A stretch of 64,000 nucleotides of DNA from Membranipora membranacea (GCA_914767715.1 OU612067.1:31162162-31226161), one strand, 5' to 3'. Positions 35,001 to 48,656 are shown, counted from the stretch's first letter. Notes: a model not told the origin generated them from the sequence alone. Translations and numbers: made by a program.

Positions 35001-35659
35001 ACTTGAACATGTGATTATTTACAGAATCTCTTGGGATTATGAAGCCTGGGTTCATTCGCTTCAACCTCGCTTACTTTGTCCCTGATGAAGAAGTAGACTT
35101 TATCCTTGCCGCCGTCAATATGGTGGCAAACGAGGGCTGGAAACTGCTGCCTCAGTATACTGAAGATGAGGTGTCGGGAAGCTTCCAACATCGCAACAAC
35201 ATCAAGGCAAATATTATGTCACTAAATGATATTTGTTACAACAACATAGGCAGAAATCAGACGATACATGGGTTTGTCAATCCAAGCGTTGATACAAGCA
35301 GTCAGCAGACTTATACATACATACTAGAGGCAGCGCAGGAAATATTCAACAATGCTGGCGAGGTTGGAGAGAAGCTGTTTCCAGAAGATGGCATTACAAT
35401 CAAAGATATACTGCCGGCAAGCCTGATACCATTGGTATGGTTTCTCGATACAAGACATGCTTTACACCTACTGAGACATCAATCAGACTCTAAAACCACT
35501 ATAGATTCTCTGCCATTTATCCCGAGAGTTATGAGCGGCCCAAGGAGAAACATACGAGTTGTAGGTAAACAGATGGATAGGTACTCACAAATAAGAGTAC
35601 CTCACCCAGGCAAGTCTCATGTTGAAGTCAGAAGAAGCAGCTGCTGTTCAGTGATGTGA
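32083..35659 (+). CDS. class V aminotransferase / cysteine-desulfurase-like PLP enzyme 1, CaaX C-terminus
   Basis: Exons 32083-32787, 33312-34002, 34568-34672 and 35025-35659 (TGA), phases consistent, about 711 residues. The fold is shown by GNTHTSTSYAS, GSGSTAAIHKL, GPYEHHSNILPW (substrate and cofactor loop), FWDYAAGAPY (Asp about 269 for the pyridine nitrogen) and FCSPHKFVGGPG with Lys about 300 as the PLP Schiff base. RGGCACAGPYAQ sits where cysteine desulfurases carry their catalytic Cys, so persulfide chemistry is possible but unproven. The C-terminal 250 residues (from GIMKPGFIRFNLAYF) are an extension beyond the usual 400-residue core. The protein ends in SSCCSVM, a CaaX-type prenylation motif with a second Cys. 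The start ATG follows a favourable ACAAA context. Paralogue of the next gene. The true substrate is unknown. Confidence 0.88.
34287..34334. repeat. four tandem 11-bp units in an intron of PLP enzyme 1
   Basis: ACCACCTGGTT repeated four times, in the intron 34003-34567. Short simple repeat, no function assigned. Confidence 0.85.
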
Positions 35660-37292
35660 AAATGGCTTTATACTAATAGCTGGATTACACACACAACCTT
35701 ACATTTCACCCAGCAATGGAACCATTTTATTGCCTTTCATTATGATGATGCTTCATACCATATAAAGTTATTGCCTTTTTACTAATGATATGAGATATTG
35801 ATTAAATGGGTGAGTTTTCGTATTAAAAAAAAGTAAGTGTAAGATGAAAGAGTTGGATCATCCAAGTTTTTTAAAACAATTGTAAGAAGATAACTAAGAC
35901 GGTATAAGAGGCAGAAATCGCAGAAATTACTTCTTAGATATCTCGACAACATCACCCTGAGCTTTACACTAATATCAACTTCACACTATCTGTGCATCAT
36001 GTCACCATTATGGAGCAGATCTATGTGGCTGGCATCAGATCAACTGCTTGCAAACACTGATATATATATATATATAATATATTCCTGGATTAGGCAAACA
36101 AGCATTTATGGCAATTTATGTATGATTGCTGGCAACAATTTCTCTTTGATTGGTTCAGTAATGCTACAGCTTGCCCCTTGTAAACATTAGTCACATAGAT
36201 TGCCTGAGTTTTTCAAGTTCGTTACTGGGAAGTCAGCTGATAACATAAAAGCTGCAAGAATTTTAGCTAGATCCAATTACTGACACAGTTATAATAAATA
36301 CTCATGAAATCTCTCCACATTTAGCCCTGTGTAATTCACCACTAATCCACATCAATGCCTACAAATGTCCTCATAGTTCTCAAATCTCAATACCGCCTCC
36401 AAAATTAAAACAGCAGACAGAGGCACTATAAAGTGAGGAAATAACCTTGCAATGAAAGGACTAGACCCTCCAAGAAATGGACTACAGAGAAAGCATTTCA
36501 AAGAACACCAATTTAACACCCGCTGATCACAGTGAGCGTGCATTGATCCTAATCGTACAGCATGATCAGCACTTTTCACATGGCTTATAAGAAAGTTACA
36601 CATCAGTCATACTGAGACAAGGATCATCGGACAAGACTCTCTCTCTCTCTGAAGATCAAATAGTGAATTGTGATTGGTTTGAATCTTTACTGGATGAACA
36701 AAGCTCATTATATATTTAATTATATAATGTATATATTTTTATATTAAAAAAAGGAACACAAAAATTGAGTCTCGTTTTTGAGGCAATATTGAGAGACATT
36801 TCTTCGAAAAAATTAAAGAAATTTTGAGTATATATTTAGAGCCTCAAGCTACATTTTGAGTGGTTGATGACAATTGAAGAGTTCATAGGATATGTCATTG
36901 GACTTATCACCATAGTGAATGTCAATCAGTCAATTTATACATTCAATTGTATCTTGATCAATTGATCTTGATGGACAAATTAAAGTAATAACAAACAATC
37001 AGCCTTTTGAGTATAGATCAGCTCGCTTTCGCTTATTCCACGTTAGCCAATAAGAGTAGACACACAACTCCAAACTGTGCAGGCCAACTTCTTCTCTTGT
37101 CATCTGAAACAATAGAAACACAATGTCCATTATCTCTACAGTCTGTCATTTATGAAAACATTGATCGATAAAACACTACGCCAGCATGAGCTCAGTTATT
37201 GCCGAGAGTTGTCATCACGGGAGGGAGTGTGAGGAGTTCGGATGAAGTACAAATTATAAATACAGTTGGATAAGACCTAGAGGCGTGCAGGC
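35660..37292. other. intergenic between the two PLP enzymes
   Basis: 1.6 kb with the 3' UTR of the first gene, short (AT) and (CT) microsatellites near 36060 and 36640, and the presumed promoter of the second gene. The open frames here show no recognisable protein. Confidence 0.5.
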
Positions 37293-40200
37293 ATGCCGAA
37301 AAGTAAACCAAAACTCAACAAAAAAGAAAAAGATGGTGTCTTCACCAATGAAGAGCTGCTTGAAGTTGTACAAGCAGGAAAAAACAGCAAAGATGGCAAG
37401 GGTATTACTACAAAGACTGAGTACACATCCGCCATGAGATACATATACGATAATCTGATCGGCAGCAGCGTTGAGGTTCAGTCACCTTTCGGAGACAGAC
37501 GGATGACTTACGCTGACTATACGGCCTCAGGACGCAGTTTGTACATGATAGAAAACTATCTCACTAAGTATGTCATGAGCTACTACGGAAACACTCATAC
37601 ATCAACTTCATTCGCCTCGATGCAGACAAGCAAATTCAGAGAAGATGCCAAAGCTATTATAAGACGTGCATGTAATGCCAGCGCAGACGACGCTGTGATA
37701 TTCTGCGGCAGCGGCGCAACGGCAGCCATAAATAAGCTGATAGGCGTGTTGGGTCTGTGTGATAAATCTGTAGCGAGATCAGCAGTGGTGTTTCTGGGAC
37801 CGTATGAGCACCACTCTAATATTCTACCGTGGAAAGAGACTGGAGCCAAGTTAGTGAGGATCAAAGAGGACAGGAAAGGACAGTTTGATGTGGAAGATTT
37901 AGAGAGACAGCTAAGAGACCATTCACAGGGACCATGGAGGTATAAGGTAGGTAATAATTATAGTATCAAAATCCTTAATTATAGTCCCTAACCTGCTATT
38001 TAATTACATCGATTATTAATTTAGTTCAAACTCTACACTTTGTAGGGGGATTATGATTGTGATCTGTGATTCACAAGAGTTGATATTTCAAGTTGTCCTC
38101 TTTGTGGACAGGGTAACATCGATAAATATACAAGTACCACCCAGACCATGTCCATACGATGTAAATAATTGAAGTGAGGGCGATTGCAGCGTAAAAACAG
38201 TAGAAAACTGTCAGGTTATTTCAGAAATTACATTGTATATCTAAAGTATTCCATTTGCTTTTGCAGCTTGGGACCTTCAGTGCTTGCAGTAATGTGACAG
38301 GTCTTGTAGTGGACACAGTTAAAATCACCACAATCATGCATGCCTATGGAGGTCTTGCATTCTGGGACTACGCGGCAGGTGCCCCTTATCTTAAAATGGA
38401 CATGAACCCTCGCACTGACAGTGGTAACTCTGACCTTGCATCTAAAGATGGCATCTTCTGCTCACCACACAAGTTTGTGGGCGGTCCTGGATCACCGGGG
38501 ATTCTTATTGCGAAAAAGAAGCTATTTACAAACGAAGTACCTCATGCAACAGGAGGTGGCACCGTCGTTTACGTCACTCATAACAGACATTCTTACTCGC
38601 GGGATGTCGAGTCCAGAGAGGAAGGCGGCACACCAGGAATTATAGAGTCAATAAGAGCAGGACTTGTTTTTCAACTGAAGAATTCAATAGGAATTGAGCA
38701 AATACACAAGCGAGAGATGTACTTGGCAAGGAAAGGCATAAATGCTCTGCACGGTAATCCTAACATTATCCTGCTAGGTAGTAAGATCTCCCCACGAGTG
38801 CCGATACTGTCATTTGCAATCAGACACCCTGCCTCTAAGAAGCTGGTACATCACAACTTTATAGCCTTGTTACTTAGCGACCTGTTTGGGATACAAGCGA
38901 GGGGTGGTTGCGCCTGTGCCGGACCATATGCTCAGGATCTAATGGGGATAGCTGAGGAGGTTGCTGAAGGTATGACTTATCAAGACTATTTATTTCAATC
39001 AGAATTTGAATAGCTCTTTGATATCTCATATGATTTGACTTGAAACTTAGACGAAAGAGCATCAGTGGTAACTTTGGTACTCAATTCTAGTATGTATTCA
39101 AGGAGACAGAGGGGGTTTGCTACTAAACTGCCAGGTATGCCGGGACCATTGTAACATAATGAGAGTATGTTGTGACTTTTGCAGGTATTATGGCTTTCCT
39201 GGATGTGGATGTGCGCAGAGAAACCATCATTAGCCTGAATGAAGAAGGTAAAGGTATGCTCATGGAGGACACCATTAAGATAGCTAACTCTCTGGGAATA
39301 ATGAAGCCTGGCTTTGTCAGACTAAATCTGGCTTATTTCATGCCAGATGAAGAAATAGAGTACCTGTTAACAGCAGTGAATATCATAGCCAATGAAGGTT
39401 GGAAGTTACTACCACAATACTCATACGATGTCGTACAGGGCAGCTGGGTACATCGTCGTAAGAATAAAGTCTACGACCTCATGTCACTAGATGACATAGC
39501 TTACGATAACGGCAAGGATTTCCACATGACAGTGAATGGGGCAGTGAACCCACGCAGCGAACCGGGGCATCGTCAATCCTATGCTGAGATCATGAGAGCC
39601 GCAGAGAAAGTCATCGAGTCAGCAGACACGGCGGGCAGGGAACTCTATCCGTTTGATGAGATTACCATGAAGGATTATCTACCAGACAGCTTACTGAGCT
39701 ACGTCTGGTGGTTAGAACCTCAGCACGCCATGCTCACACTCAACAACCAGAACACAAAGTCACTCATGATGATGAAAGTCAACTCCATACCCATCAAACC
39801 CAGAACAAACAGCGGACCAGTCGCTAAGCTTGCTTTGTCTAATCGCTTCCCAAACTTTCAGATAAACAGCGCCCACAATTTGCAGTTTAACGGAGAGAAC
39901 AAAGGGGACTTGCTGCCGATGATGAACCCGAATGTGCCAGAGAGGGTGAAAAACTGGGTGAACTCCTGCAGTACACACAGCGAGGTCGGGGAGGTGGAGG
40001 ATACTGATGGGAAAACTCGAACAAGGGATAGTAAGGACACAGCTAGATCTAAGAAGAGTAAGAAAAACAACGTATCAGGTAAGGCTTAAAAGTTTTTGAG
40101 GAATGTCTGTTCTATAACAGCTGATAACTTGAGGAAGGCTCACCATAGATATTATAACCAAAGCAGGCTTGCTTGAGCACTGTTTCAATGATAGAAGTAC

Positions 40201-40508
40201 TAATGTAACAACCATAGCATACATGTATTATCATAAGAGTATATCATAGTAAACTTATTACCAAGTCTACATGATAAATACTAAATGAATTTATTTTTAT
40301 AGGCATTAGCCCACTGGGAAGACACTCGAGTCCTACAACAGGCCAGGACTTTTCTAGGAGAAACAGTAGTCCGGAGCCTCGTCACCACACCGACCCACGA
40401 GATAGAGACAGGCCTACGAGATACAAGAGTAAGAGCAGGCACAGAGCGGCTACCGAGAGGACAGCTACTGATAGAACTAAGTCTAAGAAACGCATGTCCT
40501 ACCCATAA
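37293..40508 (+). CDS. class V aminotransferase / cysteine-desulfurase-like PLP enzyme 2, basic RS-rich tail
   Basis: Exons 37293-37946, 38267-38969, 39185-40078 and 40303-40508 (TAA), about 818 residues. It matches its neighbour throughout the core: GPYEHHSNILPW, FWDYAAGAPY (Asp about 252), IFCSPHKFVGGPG (Lys about 287, Schiff base) and RGGCACAGPYAQ. The extension also aligns (IMKPGFVRLNLAYFMPDEE, WKLLPQY). It differs after about residue 650: instead of a short CaaX end it has a long polar, basic tail (KTRTRDSKDTARSKKSKKNN, later RDRDRPTRYKSKSRHR), which looks like a nuclear localisation or RS-type region. Exon 3 here equals exons 3 and 4 of the neighbour, so one intron was lost or gained. 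AATAAA at 40590-40595 is a likely poly(A) signal. Reaction and substrate unknown. Confidence 0.88.
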
Positions 40509-43269
40509 CTACACTAGTGAGACAGCTAAGTCTACACTAGTGAGTTAAAGGGGAGGGCTGCTAAAAGAGGTTGACTATGGTCGTTAAGAAATAAAATGAG
40601 ACTACTAACCTTAACATCAATCTGTACTATACAAACAAGTTGCTGATGTGGTTTCTCTTGTGGTCCAATGCCTCTGGACTGTGCTGCAAGCCTTCCCTTA
40701 CCATGACTAAAAACAAGGAAACGAAAATCACCATATAGAATCATGTCTAAATGAGCAACAGGAAACGCAAAATATTGATCTCCATTATTTATTAATCAGC
40801 ATGAAGCATCCAAGTAAGATGATCAAATATGTTTAGTTACCTATTAGGCACAAACTGATCAACTGGGACGAACAGAAGCCTAGTTATTCGAGATGTTGAT
40901 CATTAGACACATTAGATTTTGGTCCAAATTCGGCCTGTTCCACATGTACAGCTTGCAAAGTGAAACTATCACTGCAATATCAAAATGTTGGCAAGCTTCC
41001 TTATTTTATATACTAGAATAGTTGTTATGATGAAGCCAGCAATGTTCGATCACAACTAGATGAATGGAATTTGTTACAATTACAGGGTGTTTCGACTTGT
41101 AGTCTTGCATGTAAATCCTACAGGAGTTAGGGTTGACACTGATAGTTCCTAACATTGGTTATAATACCCTCATTGATTTGTTTGAGGCTCATTTTGATGC
41201 TTACAAGTTGCAATAAATAAGTAGGTGATTTCTAACTCTAAATATTTGAAATTAAAATAAAGTTCAGGCATTCACCAAGTGGCAGGAGATGTACACTGTT
41301 TAGTTTCAGCTTACTCCATCACAATGGGGACATCTAAAACAACCAATATCTTGCTGCTTAAACAAACAGCATCAAACGTCTCAATACCCAAAAGTGATGT
41401 CCATCCAAGAGTCAGTGGATTCCCTTTCTTACCAAGTTTCCTGATAACATTGGGCGTGGTTCTCTTGGCCATCCCTTCCTCACATAATCTGCCGAGCAGC
41501 TCAACTGTAAAATAGTACCAAAAAACCTGACGTTTAAGTTAAAACAATGGCTACAACAACAGATAAAATCATAGCAGCAAAGCAAAACATCACCAACTCA
41601 TCGCCTTGATTCTCCCAACTAATATCCCTTTTAACCCACCTGGATTCTGGCTACTTGACGGCGCAACATTCAGTTATGCAAAGGGTCACCTTGGAAAGCT
41701 TACTTCAGGAAAAAAGGTTTTGAAAAGCAAGTAGGTAGATGTTAACTTGAACAATAAACAGAGTAACATTGTTAGGTCGAGATTATAGACTAACCTATAT
41801 ACAAGTTTCGCTCACCTTATCGTGTCAGTAATGACCTATATTGCTGCCTAGATATACATATTGTAATATTGCTTTCCTACAGTAGTGTACGTATCTTAGC
41901 CTACATATCAGCCTTAGCCTATGACAGACTAATTGCTGCTCATGCATTGCGAGTGAGGGTTAAACACAGGGGGAGAAATTATCTATCTGTGATGTCACGT
42001 TCAGAGAGTTGGGTCGATTATACATAGTGGCAGTTATCAGAAAAATGGAGGACAGCGGACCATGTACAACTATTGATGTGTCAAGACTGTAAATCAGCAT
42101 CCATTACATAATGGAAAAAAACCCGGTGTGGTCACTTTTCTAGACTAACATAATTTCGCATTCCATGAAATTGGTGTCTGTTTTCTGCTCTGCCATAATT
42201 TTGGTGTAATGAAATCACAACTCGAACGCCAAATCCAATCAGTATACAGGTTATGTTCTGAAGCACCAAACCCAATGCACAATAATAATGACAAACATTG
42301 AAATTTCACAATTACACTATGATATATTCTGCATGATATTGCAAAACTCATCGAGATTTAAAATAAAAACTTGATTCGGACAAGCCGAGCTCATCATTTC
42401 AGACTGAAGGGTATTTACAATGAATAATGATAAAATTCATGAACATTATGAACAGCTGTATATAATACCACAAACTTAAGTTGGCTGGAGGGCCAACTGC
42501 ATGACATGGAACATTGAAAAAATATGATAGACGGATTAGCAAATTCTTATTTTACAAGAGGAGGCAATGAGACTTCAACACTAAATCCTTCTCTCTAGGC
42601 AGTTGTGTGAGTCTGATGGCTTAGGTGATGGATTTAGAGCTTAGCCCTATATCCTAAGATGTCATCAAATATGTTGGTAAGTGATGCCTTACACCTTCCC
42701 GCTATTCAGCTAGCTAGTCTTGTTTGGTTCCTAGGCTATATCAGTTCTTCCTATTTTGCACTTTCTACATTCTCCTTAGCCTATTTTTGTCACCACCTTA
42801 TAACCATTCTATACTGGTACCATACTAGTTGATCACACTATACTGCACTTGTTAGATAGATATAGTCTATTTCACTATAGCCTATGTTCCTACGATCTTT
42901 GCGAACATTGGTGAGAGAGGACCTAGAATAATTGCAATAAAACACAAGCATAATACAACAACGTAAAGTACTGCAACATAGGCATCATCAATGACAGTGG
43001 TGTTAGACTGTTCTTTTCTTGTAAGAAAAAATACCACTAAAATCTACTCCCTATAGCAATTATACTTTTTTCTCACATTGTGCGGGTTAAAGGAAGTTTC
43101 CGAATTACTTCAAAAGTTGACTTTCATCTACCTAATGTATTTAAATCAATGGCAATCTAACCAAAACTACTTAAGTTCATACTTACATGATATTTTTTTG
43201 GGTAAAAAAAGTAAACAAGTTTTAAAACTAACCTTGTGTTGAAATTTATTGCCATAGAACTGACAGTGT
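40509..43269. other. 2.7-kb interval between converging genes
   Basis: Contains the 3' UTR of PLP enzyme 2. On the minus strand, two short stretches are bounded by good acceptors and donors: 41433-41504 (open, reading ELLGRLCEEGMAKRTTPNVI) and 40610-40706 (open in two frames). They could be exons of an unrecognised minus-strand gene, but I cannot join them into a convincing model. Nothing else seen. Confidence 0.35.
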
Positions 43270-46200
43270 CTAGTTTCTCCAGCCACCACCGCCGCCGCCT
43301 CCACCACCTACAAATACAAGAGACATACATAAACACAAGAGCAAAACCTCAAAACAGATTCTCATTCGGAATTATGGACACAACATCAAAGAGAGGATAA
43401 TTCCAACTTAATGACATGCCAACGTTCCTATAAGGGATTCATATCAATTCATATCATTCATTCATGTGATCAAAAATCAAAATCAAACAACATTTTTTTA
43501 GCACTAATATATTACAGTCTTTATAATGCGCACAGCTCAATGAACCTGTTATTGATCAGGCGATTAATTCGACTCGAGACAACTGTCCACTTACCACCTC
43601 CGTAGGGTGTAGACCTGTTTCCTTTGTTATATCCTCCTCTCATCGGGCCGCCTCCTCCGCCCATTCCTCCCTGGTTACCGTAACCATTACCACCGCCGCC
43701 ACCTCCATAGCCACCGCCTCCCATACCCCCTTGCTGGTCACCGCCGTATCCACCACTGTTTCCCCAGTTACCTCCTCCTCCACCACCTCCTTGGTTGCCT
43801 CCTCCCCAGCCGCCGCCTGAAGATCACAAATATATAAAAGTTATACTAACTGAGGAGACAATGGAGAATATGTGACAATACTGACATAAAATTAACTGAG
43901 AATCTGCTCTGTTGTATTTTGAGAGTAATAAATGTAAAATTGATATTTATGCAAGTTTGATGGGATTTCGATGGAAAACTTATATATTATCAACCATAAC
44001 TTTGTGGGCACTAGTTACAACTGATAGTAGTGTCATTGTATAATTGACATAAGTTTACATCATTATCACTTTTCTTGCTTTTTTTGTCCCCAAGCTGACC
44101 ATGGTGTCATTCTGTTCAGGCTTAGTTAGCGTCAGAGCGCGCAAAACTATGCCAGACATATTCCACATGGCCTGATGTTTGAAAGTCAACTGTCACTTGC
44201 ACCCTTGTGGCTCAAACGCTAAAGCTACAATATTATGGTACAGATAATGAAGGTATGTTATGCTAAGCTTACCGTTACTGTATCCTCCCTGATAGCCATC
44301 ACCAGCTCCTCCATATCCACCAGAGTTGTAGTTTCCACCACCACCACCACCTCCGCTGTAACCTCCTCCTCCACCATTGTTCTGGTTATATCCACCGCCG
44401 CCGCCACCACCGCCGTACCCTCCTGTAATCATATCAACATTACATATTAACATGAATTACAGGGCGATGCAAAAATCGAATTAAAAATGGAGAATTGAGG
44501 TGCAAATGAATTGAAATCAATCTTGGTCGCACCACTATACAACAGTTCTGCACAAGCAACAGTACCTTTGTATATTTCTCCTGACCACAAAATGTAACGA
44601 AGAACTCAATACACTTTGGGTCCAGTGGAGAGAGAGCCTATCAGGATTAACCTTGTTAGTCATTTTACCTTGGTTATATCCTTGATTAAAGTCACCGAAT
44701 CCACCGCCACGTCCACCAAATCTACACACAAACAAAAATAACAGATTATATATCAATACGAGACATATCATACATTCACGTGACTGTCTAATTGGGTGTT
44801 GCTCTGACGAGATAAAGAGTTACAGAAACTACAACTCAAATCTTCCAGAGCAGAGGCAATATATGGATACAATGCAATTGACTACCTCAATTGCTTCATG
44901 ACATCAATGTAACAACATGTCATACAAAGGCTATGAGCTAATAAGATGCAGAGATGATCAAACCCAATCCAGAACGTCTCTTCTAGTATTCATTAAACAC
45001 TGCATCCAAATGCAGATAAATTACACGAGAAGACCTAGCAATATCAGATTATTAACGTGTTATCACAGCCATTATTTAGAAAGGATTTCCAGCTACTAGA
45101 TCACTAGTGTAGACTCATGTACTGATGAAGGTAAAATCATTGGCATTGCGTCCACTTTGCTGATCAAACTTCTGATGGTCTTTATGTTGCAAACAACTTT
45201 AACGCGATAGAAATAGACTGACTCACCCTCCTCTGCCACCACCTCTGCCGCCTCCACGGCCACCTCCTCGTCCTCCCTTCATCTCATCCTGGCTCTTAGC
45301 CTTCTTCACTTCTACCTTATAACCCTGTAGGTTCAGTTTACCATCAGCTGTAGTCTGAGCGTGCACTGTCAAATAGGCGAATAGATAATAATTACTTGGT
45401 AGACTTACTAATCATTGTATCTAAATACGCCTTTATAATTAGTTTATCGACAAAACCTCTACGAAATCAAAACCATAGCCATGCCCTTTGCTTTTTACGA
45501 AGATAACATAGTGAAAATGGATAAGGCCTTTTGTACGTTGGGCAAGGCACCCTTAGGATAGGATGTTTTGGCCAGACCTAGATGTCTGTAATCTGACATT
45601 ATTGTCTAACCTCAGGCTCTGATATCATGATTTGACTATCACTATGAATACAGCAGCATTGTACTATTAGATTAATCTTAGTATATCACAGAGGATGGAT
45701 ATTATCCTTTCCCTGTTTAGTATCGTTGGTATGTTTGTGAAAAGCTACTGTTACCGATGGCTTATTTTAGTAGCTGCAGAACAATACACAGCCCTATTGT
45801 CAACAAAGAATTGCCACTTGAGTCATTCCATAGCATATCTCAACAATATCTATTGAGGTACTGTGATCATTATGAGATTAGTGGAAGGGCTTAGAAAGTG
45901 ATCATTTACATTAACGTGGTATTTGATGAACTCCCCTATCGCTGCCAAACAAGATTTCCATATAGATAGTCACATAGCCCATTGACATCCCTAACTTCTT
46001 TTATAAAAGCCTCAATAAGCTTTTCAAATGTCACAGCTTCAAGTCCACTACATTTGCACATTTTCTCATTATTTCAACTGCCTATGTGCTGTGAACTTAC
46101 GGACGCATTTGTCGGCAGCATCAAAGTCTTGGAATGTTACAAATGCGAATCCTTTCCTCCTGTTTGTCTCTTTGTCTGTGAAAGTTTCCAGTCGCTCGAC

Positions 46201-47091
46201 ATTTCCAAACTGTCCGAAAAACTGTTTAATGTCTTCATCTGTGATCTCGTCCTTGAGCCCGCCAATGAATACTTTGTTTACTTTTTGTTCTCTGTCTGTA
46301 CGAGATTGTGATGTCGAAGCCTGCTATTAAGTAATGGGTTTAATTATGGTTTAAGAGCAGGTGGGCAAGAGCCACTATCAGTATACATGAATCACAAGGA
46401 TAAACAATCACAAAACCCTACATTCTTCAAACGGCCAGTGCTCACATAGGCGCATTAACTTTGGGAAGCATTATACACTGGTCCTGACTATAACATTTCA
46501 GTCACATAAGGTACACGATAGGTGGGTATGCAAAGGAACAGTCGACTCTAGAGCCAGTCTGTAGTTCAACAAATGCTCAATTCAGAATACTCTGTAATAG
46601 AACACCTTACCTTAGGGACAACTCTTTTTGTGTCGACCTCTTTACCATCCAATCTATGTGGTCTTTCATTTTGTAATTGATCAACACATGTTGATCTGTC
46701 GAAGGCAACGAATCCAAAACCTCTGGACCTGCAACAGGAATATTACAAACAGTTCACATTATGAGCGAAAAGGATGCATCATTAAACCACCATATTGTTT
46801 TATTTCACATAAACAAAATGTTTACAGGAGTATATAAAACGCGAAGACAGACAGCACCATCCGTCTTTGTCTGCAGATACTCGTTTGATAGTATTCGATG
46901 AGGTGACAATATCTAATGCTGCACACTAAACTTCACTATCACAAAACACCATACCTTCTTGTTTGACTGTCTCTCATCACAATACAATCAACAATCTCTC
47001 CATACTTGGAAAAGTATCCTCTGAGAGAGTCATCTGTTGTGTCTGGATGTAATCCGCCAATAAACACCTTTCGCATGTGCTCTGGTTCCAT
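43270..47091 (-). CDS. hnRNP A/B-type RNA-binding protein, two RRMs and a glycine-rich tail
   Basis: Minus-strand exons 46955-47091, 46611-46728, 46101-46323, 45227-45365, 44669-44721, 44273-44422, 43595-43816 and 43270-43307 join in phase to about 359 residues. RRM1 starts at residue 7 with RNP2 VFIGGL and RNP1 [11 protein letters not shown]2 follows with VFIGGL and KGFAFVTF. The tail begins [17 protein letters not shown] (RGG box) and continues as Gly/Tyr/Asn-rich repeats ([18 protein letters not shown]) ending GGWRN. This is the 2xRRM-Gly layout of hnRNP A1/A2B1 and insect Hrb/Squid proteins, nuclear-cytoplasmic factors that bind pre-mRNA and regulate splicing and transport. The tail is the kind of low-complexity domain that undergoes phase separation. 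AATAAA on the minus strand (43245-43250) lies about 20 bases past the stop. The ATG at 47091 is the first in frame; a longer 5' end cannot be ruled out. Confidence 0.93.
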
Positions 47092-48656
47092 CTACATATT
47101 GATAACATGCATTATATTTGTTAATCAATCCAGTTAAAAAGGAACTCTTGCTAAATACTTGTTTACACTTATTCACCATTCAACAACCGCCAACCAAACA
47201 ATCCCTCAAATATATCATTATCATATCATAAACTTCCCCTTCAAAAGTTCAGCTTTACATTGCCTAGCCACTGCCTGATCACTGATGATGCAATGGAATT
47301 GCATGTGTTACTTTCCTTGGCCGCTCTATTGGATTAGTGCCATTAGTATTATTCTATTGTTACTAGCTTGTAGCTAGCACCAAGGAGTAACTCCTTCCTA
47401 GCACACAACTCATCTCAAATCATTCAATCATTGTAACTCACTGGTGACACTGACTGTTTCATGAATGAACTTGTCAAGCCAACTTTTGTTTTCATTGGGC
47501 AACACTTACTGGACTATTATATCCAGCATCTCTGATGATTGTAAATTATTGATGTAATCTATGGTTTTCACATAATAATGTTTAAAATTCAAATTTATCA
47601 CAACAATGAAGTTAACTTTTTGATTGAAGTCGAAGAAGAAAGAAACCAGTCCAACAACATCAAAGCTGGTGAGTGAACTGGAGAAAATAGTGAGAGTAAA
47701 GTTAAGCTTGGTTCATTCCGAGGAGGTATACACAATGCTACTGGTTTCTACTCACCTCTCCAGACATGATAACTTCCTTTTAAGTAATTTCTGTGGATCC
47801 GAAGAGAAGGTTACAGAAGTTAAGTGGAAATCAGGTGGTGAAGAAAAAAGAAACTTCTACAATTTCATAGAGACTACTTCTAGACATATGATTGGCCGAT
47901 TCGCTAGCACGTGCAACGGTAATTGCCGGGTTTGTACGATGATGATCCAGGGGAGGATAAATAAGGTTTATCTTTTGTTCAAAGGGCAGATAATTCTCAA
48001 AATTGAGTCATAAATCAACTGATCTTCCTTATTTGTGGTCAAGTTTAGCCTGTTTTTACAAGCTTTGCTAGTGTTTTTATCCATGAATATTGCACAAATC
48101 TAAGTGAGAAAGTTCACATTATAACTAATGATATTTTGGTGAACCAAACGATACAGTTTTGACACAACATTTGAATTATATTATTCACCCAAGTTCCGAG
48201 ATCACATAATAATATGAGAAAGTGTGCACATTTTCTTCCACTTCTCTATCTTAGCATGGGAATTCAGTCTATCGGAGACTTGTCTGCTACTTGTTTACTC
48301 GAAACAAGACAGATTGATAAGTTTATAATAATTGAATTAAGGACGGGCTGTCCAGGGTTTATCTACACTTGGTACACAGATGTCCGGACGAATAACCGGT
48401 CGGTCCCGAATACACATCACCGTCAGATCACAACGTCATTTGTTTGGTTTCTATCATAAAACACTAGACTTAAACATGTCATTTGATCAGCAAATGGCTA
48501 AGGAAAATAGCAGATATTGTCAGACCACCTGCTAGCCTGCAGCATTGACAATGCTGTAGTTATTTCCAAAACAGCAGACTCTTGTAAGTTAGTGCAATTG
48601 GAAAAAAAGCCAATGCATTAGAATTTCGGGCAGTGATCTGTTACTGCCGCTTAACG
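47092..48656. other. intergenic between hnRNP gene and lectin duplication
   Basis: Probably holds the hnRNP 5' UTR and promoter. A 129-codon + strand open frame at 47624-48013 lacks an ATG and resembles nothing I know; it may be chance or a remnant. One dispersed motif copy (TAGCCTGTTTTTACAAGCTTTG) lies near 48046. No supported gene. Confidence 0.4.

Noticed and set aside
47624-48013. 129-codon open frame as a gene
   Set aside because: No ATG at the start and a donor-like site near its beginning; no recognisable motif. Left as unassigned.
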